From Ottowia testudinis (GTDB lineage: Bacteria; Pseudomonadota; Gammaproteobacteria; Burkholderiales; Burkholderiaceae_C), in assembly GCF_017498525.1 (NCBI RefSeq), contig NZ_CP071796.1:2232001-2296000 (forward strand): DNA of 64,000 nt. The letters run 5' to 3'. This document shows positions 1 to 6,901 of the stretch, in pieces. Position 1 is the first letter of the stretch. Every line of letters starts with the position of its first letter. The notes under the pieces were generated by a model, which was given only the letters and a program-made list of their open reading frames with translations, searched no databases and was not told the origin of the DNA. A program made the translations under genes and the position numbers.

Positions 1-12
1 AAGGAGATTCAC

Positions 13-1071
13 ATGAAAAGCGGACGTTCTCTCCAAAGCCTGGCCCAGGAACTCGATCGCCAGCGCATCAGCAAGCGTGACCTGGTCCTGCCCTCTTCCC
101 TCATCCATCACACGACGCGGGAAGACGGCGAGACCGAACTGGTCGTCGAAGAGCCCGAATCGCCGCGTCGGTATGACGTGACGCCGCTCGCGCGCCGGCA
201 ACTCGCAGACAAACTGCGCATCCCGCTGGCGTACTTCGAACGCATGCGCACCGAGCAGCCGACGCTGCTCGATCGCAACGTCAACACATGGCTGGAGCAG
301 GAAGGCGATCGCCACATGCTGCGCACGCTCGATGGACGGGTGCGCGCCGTGCTCTCGGATCGCTATCGCCGTCTCGACAACCACGATCTCGCCGAGCACG
401 TGCTGCCGATCCTCGGTCATCTGGACGGCCGTGTCGAGTCGGCCGAGCTCACCGAGACGAAGATGTACATCAAATACATCCTGCCGCGTCTGCAGTACGA
501 GATGCGGGTCGGCGATGTGGTCCAGGCCGGCATCGTGATCTCGAACTCCGAAGTGGGCCATGGCACCCTCACGGTCCAGCCGCTGGTCTTCAGGCTGGTG
601 TGCAGCAACGGAATGATCGCCGTCGACCAGTCGCTTCGCAAGACGCACCTGGGCCGTGCGCTCGGCAGCGATAACTCGGTGACGATCTTCCAGGACGACA
701 CGCTCCAGGCCGATGACCGTGCCTTCTTCCTGCAGGTCCGCGATGTGGTTCAGTCCGCCCTGTCCGAAGCCACCTTTCTGCAAGTTGCGGCGAAGATGCA
801 GAAGACGATGGGCATTGAGCTGAAGGGCAGCCCCGTGAAGACGGTCGAGGTGCTGCGCCAGCGCTACACGCTGACCGAAGCCGAAGGGGATGGCGTGCTG
901 CGTCACCTGATCACGGGTGGCGACCTGTCCGGATACGGGCTCGTCAACGCCGTGACGCATTACAGCCAGGAGGTGGGCGACTACGACCGCGCCACCGAGT
1001 TCGAGGCGCTGGGCGGCAAGCTCGTCGAGTTGTCCAGCCGCGAGTGGAAGGGGTTGGCCGAAGCGGCTTGA
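13..1071 (+). CDS. DUF932 domain protein (phage/plasmid-like, conjugative-element backbone)
   Basis: A 352-residue soluble protein with the layout of the DUF932 family: an N-terminal part with a YFERM-type segment, then a central beta-rich region with repeated V-x-S-x-S-x-V-G-x-G-x-L features. The ATG is preceded at 8 nt by a good AAGGAG ribosome-binding site, which fixes the start. DUF932 proteins are very common on conjugative elements and phages, next to anti-restriction or replication genes; their biochemical role is not established. It is followed after a structured 180-bp gap by another backbone gene on the same strand, so the two may form one transcription unit. No signal peptide or membrane segment is seen. 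Confidence 0.85.
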   Translation: MKSGRSLQSLAQELDRQRISKRDLVLPSSLIHHTTREDGETELVVEEPESPRRYDVTPLARRQLADKLRIPLAYFERMRTEQPTLLDRNVNTWLEQEGDRHMLRTLDGRVRAVLSDRYRRLDNHDLAEHVLPILGHLDGRVESAELTETKMYIKYILPRLQYEMRVGDVVQAGIVISNSEVGHGTLTVQPLVFRLVCSNGMIAVDQSLRKTHLGRALGSDNSVTIFQDDTLQADDRAFFLQVRDVVQSALSEATFLQVAAKMQKTMGIELKGSPVKTVEVLRQRYTLTEAEGDGVLRHLITGGDLSGYGLVNAVTHYSQEVGDYDRATEFEALGGKLVELSSREWKGLAEAA

Positions 1072-1140
1072 CCCGGTGAATGGCCAGCGCACCAGGAGAC
1101 GCCGGCCCGCTTGTTCGCCACCCGCTCCTATTTCCACCCA

Positions 1141-1236
1141 CGAGGGACACATGCGCCTCCTTCGAGGCCGTGTCCCTCGCCGTTCTCAACATCTCTTCAA
1201 CCACGGAGCTTGCTCCCCAGCCGGGGAACAGGCTCC
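1141..1236 (+). promoter_or_regulatory. Two tandem nested RNA hairpins in the gap before the next gene
   Basis: Direct reading shows a 10-bp perfect inverted repeat (1141-1150 with 1170-1179) enclosing a second 5-bp stem with a CTTC loop. It is followed by a second nested hairpin: outer GGAGC 1205-1209 with GCTCC 1232-1236, inner TCCCC 1214-1218 with GGGGA 1223-1227. No coding sequence is convincing here. It could be a cis-regulatory leader, an attenuator or a small RNA; there is no T-run as in a standard terminator. Confidence 0.5.
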
Positions 1237-1259
1237 ACTTCCTCTGATGGAGAAACCCC

Positions 1260-1976
1260 ATGCACCCTGATTCCAACCCTTTCCTCCGCGGCTACCAGAA
1301 GCTGCGCATCGATCGCACCTTGTGCATCACCTACGAGGACGACTGCCCGCCGGTCTGGCGCCCGCTGCATCCCAGCCAGGCGCATCTGCCAGACGACCAG
1401 GTCGCGCTATTCCCCTGCGTCTTCAACAACGACTTCGCTCTGATCACCGAAGACCAGGACATTCCCAAAGACCTGGACGCCCAATGCCAGACCGAGGGCG
1501 TGGTGCGCACCGTGGTCTACGCCGTCAGCGGCGACGACTTCGGCCAGACCGTGCACGTTGGCGACACCTATTCGGAGGAGGCCGCGCAGGAAGTCGTGCG
1601 GCGACTGTGCTTCGAGACCGGCTTCTACAGCCGGTGCTGGGAGATCAGCAGTGCCCATCTCACCCCCGAGGCGGGCCGCTTCCTCGCCGAACTGGCGGAC
1701 ATCGCCACGCCAAGCGGCTTTCTGTTCGTCGCCTTCCGCATCCCATACAGCCCCGCGATTGGCGTGAAGCTGATCGCCACCCCCTGGACGGATGCGAACC
1801 TGCAACCAATCGAAGATATCACCGCCGAGCAGTTGCGACAGGAGCATCGCAACAAAGGCATGCCGGAATCCCTGGTCGAGGTGCTGCACCAGGCTGCGGT
1901 CGCCGACGTGCGCATGCTCGTGTTCGATGCCGATGCCCCGATACTGGAAGGGATGACGCTGTACGGTGACGAATGA
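1260..1976 (+). CDS. Conserved hypothetical protein, DUF5983-like
   Basis: A 238-residue acidic soluble protein of unknown function. The ATG follows a purine-rich site (GGAGAAA) at 6-8 nt. The C-terminal ending, with a VFDADAP-x-LEG-type segment, resembles DUF5983-like proteins that lie beside DUF932 genes on conjugative elements; that family link is from memory and tentative. No membrane segment or catalytic motif is visible. It is preceded by the paired hairpins at 1141-1236 and followed by a terminator-like hairpin, so it is probably the last gene of this backbone unit. Confidence 0.7.
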   Translation: MHPDSNPFLRGYQKLRIDRTLCITYEDDCPPVWRPLHPSQAHLPDDQVALFPCVFNNDFALITEDQDIPKDLDAQCQTEGVVRTVVYAVSGDDFGQTVHVGDTYSEEAAQEVVRRLCFETGFYSRCWEISSAHLTPEAGRFLAELADIATPSGFLFVAFRIPYSPAIGVKLIATPWTDANLQPIEDITAEQLRQEHRNKGMPESLVEVLHQAAVADVRMLVFDADAPILEGMTLYGDE

Positions 1977-1985
1977 CCCCCACGT

Positions 1986-2004
1986 GAGCCCCCGCGTGGG
2001 GCTC
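1986..2004 (+). terminator. Likely intrinsic terminator after the DUF5983-like gene
   Basis: A perfect 7-bp stem (GAGCCCC 1986-1992, GGGGCTC 1998-2004) with a 5-nt loop lies 10 nt after the stop codon. It is followed by a T-rich but imperfect tail. It separates the backbone unit from the converging MocR gene. Confidence 0.6.
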
Positions 2005-2074
2005 GTCTTACTCTTGTCGATTCGTCGATTCACACTTTCCGTCCGACAATCTGCATGCGTCTACCCGCATGCCG

Positions 2075-3562
2075 TTATCGGCGCCGCAACGCCAGGAGCA
2101 CACTGGCGAGCTTCTTGACCGCCACTTCCAACTCATCTCGGGTATAGGCCGCGAACCCCATCAGGAAACCAGCCTTGTGTTTGCTCGACGCATGCAGCGC
2201 CGTCAGACCCAGGAGATCAATGCCGGCCCGGCGCGCAGTATCAATGACCTCGCGCTCGGGAATGTCGCGGATGAAGACACAGGGCATTTGCATGCCGCCG
2301 AGGGGCACCCTCGGTTCAACGACGTCCGCCAGGTGCGTGCGCACAAGCCGCACCAGTACGTCGAGCCGCTCGGCGTAGACGCCGCGCATGGTCCGCACAT
2401 GGGCGCCGAAATGCCCGCCCTCCATGAAGCGCGCCAGCGTCAGTTGCGGAATCGGCGCGCTGTGCCCGTCCAGCAGAGTTCGCGCCACCGTCATGGGTTC
2501 GACGAGTTGCGGTGGCAACACCATGTAGCCGATGCGCAGCCCCGGAAACAACGACTTGGTGAAGGTGCCGATATAGATCGTCCGCTCGTGCGCATCGAGT
2601 CCCTGCACGCAGGCCGTGGGCTTGCCGGCATAGTGGAACTCGCTGTCGTAGTCATCTTCGATGATCCAGGCCTGGTGCTGCCTTGCCCATTCGATCACCG
2701 CGAGCCGCCGGTCCAGCGCCAGCGTCGCCCCCGTCGGGAATTGGTGCGAAGGGGTCAGGAAGACCGCTTTGGCTGGCTGCACGGCATTGAGCAGGTGTTC
2801 CACACGCATGCCGTGGGCGTCCAGCGGGACCGGCACGCACTCCAGACCAGCGGCGTCGAACGCTCTGCGCGCCCCGTGGTACACGGGGTCTTCGATGAAG
2901 ATCCGATCACCGGCGTCGAGTAGCACGGTGGCGCACAGGGTCATGGCCTGCTGCGAACTGGTCAGCACCAGTACGCGATCGTGCGTGGCGTGCGCCCCGC
3001 GTTCGAGATTGACGTAATCCGCAATGGCGCGCCGCAACGGCTCCATCCCCTGCGGGGGGCTGTGCACCAAGGCCAGGGTTCCATACTCCTTCAACACCTG
3101 TCTCTCCAGGCGCTCCCAGGTCTGTAGCGGAAAGCTGCGCGTTTCCGGCACCCCCGGGGCAAAAGGACGTGGCGCCAGAAAGTCGCGCACACCACCTCCC
3201 TGATACATCGCCGCGCCGCGCTGGCTGAGGCGCATTGATTCACGCTGGGGCCTTTGACGCTGTGCGGTGCCGCGCCTTGGCGAGCCCTGTGCCCGCTCCG
3301 ACACGAAGCTCCCGCTGCCCACGCGCCGCTCGATGAACCCTTCCGCATGCAACTGACTGTACGCCGACTCAACGGTGTCGCGTGACACGCCCAGCGACTT
3401 CGCCAGTGCGCGCGAGGCGGGCAGCGGCTTTCCGACGTCGAGCGCGCTGTCGACGATCAGTTGCCGGATGGCGCGCTGGATGCGCGCATGCAGCGGCAAA
3501 GCGCCATGTGCCGGGTCACCTATCCAGGCTTTGACGGATTCGAGTTGGGCGTGTTTGAACAA
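2075..3562 (-). CDS. MocR/PdxR-family regulator (GntR HTH plus aminotransferase-like domain)
   Basis: A 495-residue protein with an N-terminal winged-helix GntR domain (about residues 20-90) joined to a fold-type I aminotransferase-like domain. The PLP-site features are visible: DDYDSEF near residues 303-309 and the Schiff-base lysine in the TKS segment at about K336. MocR proteins sense PLP or related compounds and often control adjacent divergent genes. The only start codon upstream of the HTH is a TTG at 3562, because an in-frame stop lies just before it; TTG starts suggest low expression. The divergent neighbour encodes a PLP-binding YggS protein, which supports control of vitamin B6 homeostasis or an amino-acid pathway, but the target is inferred. 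Confidence 0.85.
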   Translation of the reverse strand: MFKHAQLESVKAWIGDPAHGALPLHARIQRAIRQLIVDSALDVGKPLPASRALAKSLGVSRDTVESAYSQLHAEGFIERRVGSGSFVSERAQGSPRRGTAQRQRPQRESMRLSQRGAAMYQGGGVRDFLAPRPFAPGVPETRSFPLQTWERLERQVLKEYGTLALVHSPPQGMEPLRRAIADYVNLERGAHATHDRVLVLTSSQQAMTLCATVLLDAGDRIFIEDPVYHGARRAFDAAGLECVPVPLDAHGMRVEHLLNAVQPAKAVFLTPSHQFPTGATLALDRRLAVIEWARQHQAWIIEDDYDSEFHYAGKPTACVQGLDAHERTIYIGTFTKSLFPGLRIGYMVLPPQLVEPMTVARTLLDGHSAPIPQLTLARFMEGGHFGAHVRTMRGVYAERLDVLVRLVRTHLADVVEPRVPLGGMQMPCVFIRDIPEREVIDTARRAGIDLLGLTALHASSKHKAGFLMGFAAYTRDELEVAVKKLASVLLALRRR

Positions 3563-3672
3563 ATGGCTGGTATCTCTTTAAAAAAATGACAGGGCACAAC
3601 GGACCATTTTGGAACTATAAAACGGTTTTCAGCCGGGTCAAGAACCAACCTCTCAGGAGTCACGAACAGGCC
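3563..3672. promoter_or_regulatory. Divergent promoter region between mocR-type gene and yggS
   Basis: A comparatively AT-rich 110 bp between the two divergent genes, with A/T runs near 3579-3585 and an AAAACGGTTTT palindrome near 3619-3629. MocR-type regulators usually bind repeats in such divergent regions; no repeat pair here is clear enough to name an operator. Confidence 0.4.
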
Positions 3673-4482
3673 ATGTCGTCTTCCACCTCTCCCTCGTCCG
3701 TTGGTCACGGCCGCTATCCCCAGGCTGTCACGGTCGAGGACTTCCGGCGCAATCTGGTTGCCGTGCAGGCACGCGTCGACACCGCCTGCCGCCGCGCCGG
3801 GCGTGACCCGGCCGGCGTGCGCCTGCTGCCGGTCAGCAAGACCATCGACGACGCACGCATCCGCTTGGCCTACGCAGCCGGCTGCCGCCTGCTGGGCGAG
3901 AACAAGGTGCAGGAGGCGCACCGCAAGTGGGAGGCCATGGCCGACTTGCGCGATCTGCGCTGGTCGGTCATCGGCCACCTGCAAACCAACAAGGCCAAAC
4001 TGGTAGCGCGTTTCGCGGCCGAGTTCCAGGCGCTCGACAGCCTGCGCGTTGCCGAGGCGCTGGATCGCCGTCTGCAGACCGAGGGCCGGTCGCTGGATGT
4101 GTTCGTGCAGGTCAACACCTCGGGCGAGGCCAGCAAGTACGGCCTCGCTCCCGAGGACGTGCCGGCCTTCATACAGGCGCTGCCCGCGTTCTCAGCGCTG
4201 CGCGTGCGTGGGTTGATGACGTTGGCGCTTTTCTCCAGCGAGGCCGAACGAGTGCGGCAGTGCTTCGTCCTGCTGCGGACCCTGCGCAACAGGCTGCGCC
4301 AGAGCGCCCCCGCAGCGATCAGTCTGGATGAGCTTTCCATGGGCATGTCCGGCGACTTCGAGATCGCCATCGAGGAAGGCGCCACCGTGGTGCGCGTCGG
4401 GCAGGCCATTTTCGGCGCACGCGCCTTGCCGGACAGCCACTACTGGCCAAACGAATCCATTACTGAGGAACCACACCCATGA
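3673..4482 (+). CDS. YggS/PLPBP-family pyridoxal-phosphate homeostasis protein
   Basis: A 269-residue alanine-racemase-N-type TIM-barrel protein. The PLP lysine is in the VSKT motif (about K56). The GENKVQEA, HLQTNK, MGMSGDFEIAIEEGAT and VRVGQAIFG segments are typical of YggS. The family binds PLP without known catalysis and buffers free PLP. The start at 3673 is chosen because an AGGAG site lies upstream and because residues before it are not family-like; an upstream ATG at 3586 is the alternative. The protein is a little longer than usual at its N-terminus. It overlaps the next gene by 4 nt (ATGA), implying coupled translation. Confidence 0.9.
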   Translation: MSSSTSPSSVGHGRYPQAVTVEDFRRNLVAVQARVDTACRRAGRDPAGVRLLPVSKTIDDARIRLAYAAGCRLLGENKVQEAHRKWEAMADLRDLRWSVIGHLQTNKAKLVARFAAEFQALDSLRVAEALDRRLQTEGRSLDVFVQVNTSGEASKYGLAPEDVPAFIQALPAFSALRVRGLMTLALFSSEAERVRQCFVLLRTLRNRLRQSAPAAISLDELSMGMSGDFEIAIEEGATVVRVGQAIFGARALPDSHYWPNESITEEPHP

Positions 4483-5198
4483 GAACCGCCATCGCCATCC
4501 GCCACCTGCATTTTGAAGACCTGGGCACGCTGGAGCCGCTGCTCGAAGCCCGTGGCTATGCCGTGCGCTATGTGGATGCCACTGCCGAAGGCCTGCACAC
4601 GGTGGACGTGTCGTCCGCCGATCTGCTGGTGGTGCTGGGTGGCCCCATTGGCGCCTTCGATGATGAGATCTATCCCCTCATCGCCCGTGAATTGGCATTG
4701 GTGCGCGAGCGACTGGAGAACCAACGCCCGCTGCTGGGCATTTGCCTGGGCGCACAACTGATCGCCCGCGCGCTTGGCGCCAGGGTCGCTGCCATGGGCG
4801 TCAAGGAAATCGGCTTCGCGCCATTGACACTGACACAGGAAGGCGAAGCATCGCCGCTGGCGGCGCTGGGCGACGTGCCGGTCATGCACTGGCATGGGGA
4901 CCAGTTCGATATTCCGTCCGGCGCAGTGCGGCTGGCAGGAACGGACGTGTGCCCCAACCAGGCCTTCGCAATCGGACGCCACGTGCTGGGGCTTCAATGC
5001 CATCTGGAGGCGGACCCGCTCCAGATCGAACGCTGGCTGGTCGGCCATGCCTGCGAGCTGGCCCAGGCAGGCATTGACCCGCGTGCGCTGCGAACCCAGG
5101 CATATGCCCTGCAAACACGTTTGCCGCTGGCTGCGCAGGCGGTGTTCACCCGCTGGCTCGATGGCATCGAATCGGAACCACGAGGGGAGCAGCCATGA
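4479..5198 (+). CDS. Class I glutamine amidotransferase (stand-alone, GuaA-N/YfeJ-like)
   Basis: A 239-residue stand-alone glutaminase domain. The catalytic triad is visible: nucleophile C89 in GICLGAQ and the H175/E177 pair in QCHLEAD. It lacks the synthetase part of GMP synthase and the motif layout of PdxT, so it is a free-standing amidotransferase whose acceptor substrate cannot be told from sequence. It overlaps yggS by 4 nt and the following truncated reading frame by 4 nt (ATGA), so it is in an operon probably controlled by the divergent MocR-type regulator. Confidence 0.85.
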   Translation: MRTAIAIRHLHFEDLGTLEPLLEARGYAVRYVDATAEGLHTVDVSSADLLVVLGGPIGAFDDEIYPLIARELALVRERLENQRPLLGICLGAQLIARALGARVAAMGVKEIGFAPLTLTQEGEASPLAALGDVPVMHWHGDQFDIPSGAVRLAGTDVCPNQAFAIGRHVLGLQCHLEADPLQIERWLVGHACELAQAGIDPRALRTQAYALQTRLPLAAQAVFTRWLDGIESEPRGEQP

Positions 5199-5284
5199 TC
5201 GAGAAAACGCCGTCGACTCCACAGCGGCCGCTGCAATTCGATGTGGTATCGGTGCAATCGCAAGAGGTCTATGGTCGGGTGGCC
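5195..5284 (+). pseudogene. Stub of a third operon gene, cut by an IS5-family element
   Basis: A reading frame begins with an ATG that overlaps the amidotransferase stop (ATGA). About 30 residues (start to GRVA) do not look like transposase and then run directly into IS5-family transposase sequence. It is therefore most likely the first 30 codons of a gene that once followed the amidotransferase. The fragment is too short to identify. Confidence 0.5.
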
Positions 5285-5628
5285 TGGCAGGCCAAACCCA
5301 GCGGCAAACGCGGGCGCAGCCAGACCTTCTCGGACGCGGCGATACGGTTCTGCCTGAGCATCAAGTGCCTTGCAAGAATGGGTGGGCATGGAAAGACAGC
5401 AGGACGGGCGCGAGGGCACACAACGATGCCGCGGCGGCTTGCAAGAGGCGGGGACGAGGCGTCTGGAAGACCTGGAGCGGCTACCTACCACCGGCGCAGC
5501 CTCGTGGAGGCCAAGATGCATTGCTTCAAGCGCCTGGGCGAGCGGGTGATAGCGCGCACCTTTGAGCGCCATGAGTCCGTCCGGGGCTGGGGCTATGGCG
5601 CCGGGAAATCGATTTGTGCAACAAAGCC
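5285..5628 (+). mobile_element. Internally deleted IS5-family (IS5/IS903-like) remnant
   Basis: The segment from W at 5285 gives the conserved transposase stretch GKRGRSQTFSDAAIRFCLSIK. At about 5371 it jumps to the far C-terminal part (KNGWAWKDS ... ARAHN) in another frame, and after a further frameshift to YHRRSLVEAKMHCFK. The right terminal repeat, reading GGCTTTGTTGCACAAATC on the minus strand, is intact at 5611-5628. The left end is missing. The element has lost its middle (including catalytic residues) and is dead. Confidence 0.8.
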
Positions 5629-5659
5629 GCTTCAGATACATGACAAGGCGATCAAGTCA

Positions 5660-5715
5660 ACTCGCATTGCCTTCCCCGCGCCGACCTTTGCGAGTGGCCC
5701 TCGCATTTTGCGAGT
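5660..5715. promoter_or_regulatory. Operator-like cluster of CTCGCA/TGCGAG sites upstream of flhDC
   Basis: Four copies of one short motif lie within 56 bp: ACTCGCA 5660-5666, TGCGAGT 5689-5695, CTCGCA 5700-5705 and TGCGAGT 5709-5715. The last two make a perfect 15-bp palindrome with a 3-bp centre. The cluster directly abuts two TTGACG boxes and lies 130 bp before the flhD-like start, which is where a repressor of the transfer activators would bind. Confidence 0.5.
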
Positions 5716-5754
5716 TTGACGATATTGACGGAGCCATTCCCGCGCAAATAGTCT
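5716..5754 (+). promoter_or_regulatory. Possible promoter for the flhDC-like activator pair
   Basis: Two TTGACG hexamers (5716-5721, 5725-5730) follow the operator palindrome. The second is 18 bp from a weak -10 candidate TAGTCT (5749-5754). The -35 match is strong and the -10 is poor, as expected for an activator-dependent or tightly repressed promoter. Confidence 0.3.
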
Positions 5755-5846
5755 CGATCCCAACGACGCTGCCGTTCGCCGGTGCATGCCAATGACGAAG
5801 CTCACTCTCGGCCGCGTGTCTCGTCAAAGTCTGCGCGGAGAAAGCA

Positions 5847-6179
5847 ATGGGCAAACTCGAGCTTTCGCAGGTCCAGATCGCGAATCTGAACATGCTCATC
5901 TTGATTGCGGAATGTGCCAAGCACGATAACGCAATCGCATGCAGCCGCTTCGGACTCGATGCCGACCAGGCCGAGTTTCTCGCCTCGCTCGACCTTCAGG
6001 ACATTCTGAGCCTCGTCACGCACCTCGGTGACGAGTGTCTCTTCCCCCCGCGTGCCGACCTCGTCCAGGTTCTGGCCTGGCCGCCTCAACTCGCTGGCGC
6101 GCTGTTGATGGTTCATCCTGCCCAGGCCGCCCGTCCGGTTCGTCCCGTTTGCCCAGTAGATGGGAGTGCATTGCCATGA
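5847..6179 (+). CDS. flhD: FlhD-like subunit of a conjugation activator
   Basis: A 110-residue small helical protein matching the FlhD pattern (LNMLILIAECAKHD ... FGLDADQAEFLASLDLQDILSLV). The ATG has a GGAGA site at 8 nt. FlhD and FlhC form a hetero-oligomeric transcription activator. On SXT/R391 ICEs and IncC plasmids the homologues (SetD/SetC, AcaD/AcaC) switch on transfer genes rather than flagella. The position just before traI and the overlap with the FlhC-like gene support that role here. The C-terminus is proline-rich and extends past the normal fold. Confidence 0.85.
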   Translation: MGKLELSQVQIANLNMLILIAECAKHDNAIACSRFGLDADQAEFLASLDLQDILSLVTHLGDECLFPPRADLVQVLAWPPQLAGALLMVHPAQAARPVRPVCPVDGSALP

Positions 6180-6823
6180 AGAGCGAACGCAATCTTCTCC
6201 ATGCGCAACGACACATCCATGCCCTTGCCGTGGCCACCGAATGCGCCGAGCTCGGCGCACGGATCCGGACCATCCAGCTGCTCACGGGCCTTTCGGCAGG
6301 CCAACTGCACCAGTTGTTCCGCCATCCCCTCGGCGGACCGCGCCGCGGCCGCCATCCCGATTCCCGCGAGTGGTACCACAACGCGAACCTGCTGTGCCGA
6401 ACCGAGGCCTCAATCATCGTCGTCCTCTTCCGCCGGCTGGCTTCCCGCGGCATCGACCCGCCGCTCGCCCTGCTCGGCGCCTATCGGCACTACCTCAATT
6501 TCTGCAAGAAGCAGCCCCGGATCAGCTTCGATCGCGCCTTCGACCTCGTGGCCCACACCACCGGGCGCTGGTTCGTGACCGCAAGGAGCTTCTCGATCTT
6601 CACCTGCCCGACCTGCAAGAGCGAGTACCTGACCAGCCTGAGCCTAGCGCCACTCACCAACCACGAATGCCCGTTCTGCAAGCTGCTCAATCGCCACACC
6701 AAGGATCCACGCATCCAGGCTGCCTATCCCAGGCAAACGCTTCAACGCGACATCCAGATGTTCTGGATCAGCGCGTGCTGGAGCGAAAGACTCGCTCCGC
6801 ACCCACCGTCGAATTCGCCTTGA
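6176..6823 (+). CDS. flhC: FlhC-like subunit of a conjugation activator
   Basis: A 215-residue FlhC-family protein. The four zinc ligands are visible as CPTC (C144, C147) and CPFC (C165, C168). The start is the ATG at 6176 that overlaps the FlhD stop (ATGA), so the two subunits are translationally coupled. The family binds DNA as a FlhD-FlhC complex; on conjugative elements it is the master activator of tra operons. Likely targets are promoters before traI and the traA-G operon, which cannot be verified from sequence alone. A 7-bp hairpin (GGAGCGA/TCGCTCC, 6780-6798) lies inside its 3' end. Confidence 0.87.
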   Translation: MKSERNLLHAQRHIHALAVATECAELGARIRTIQLLTGLSAGQLHQLFRHPLGGPRRGRHPDSREWYHNANLLCRTEASIIVVLFRRLASRGIDPPLALLGAYRHYLNFCKKQPRISFDRAFDLVAHTTGRWFVTARSFSIFTCPTCKSEYLTSLSLAPLTNHECPFCKLLNRHTKDPRIQAAYPRQTLQRDIQMFWISACWSERLAPHPPSNSP

Positions 6824-6890
6824 TCCGGGGCCAATTCCAGCTGGACGGGTCGGGCGCCGACACGCACGATGCGCCCATCGATTCGGATCA
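6821..6890 (+). promoter_or_regulatory. Nested inverted repeats in the flhC-traI gap
   Basis: An outer 7-bp pair (TGATCCG 6821-6827 with CGGATCA 6884-6890) encloses an inner 6-bp pair (GGGCGC 6852-6857 with GCGCCC 6871-6876). The structure ends 11 nt before the likely traI start at 6902. It may be a folded leader or an origin-like repeat; the sequence alone does not decide. Confidence 0.35.
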
Positions 6891-6901
6891 GGTACCGCGA
6901 G

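Noticed and set aside
4479-5198. The amidotransferase as PdxT or as GMP synthase
   Set aside because: It lacks the GMP synthase ATPase domain and does not have the PdxT motif layout; only the general class I triad is present, although the PLP neighbour made PdxT tempting.
5847-6823. FlhD/FlhC as flagellar regulators
   Set aside because: No flagellar genes nearby; position and family precedent (SetCD, AcaCD) favour control of conjugation.
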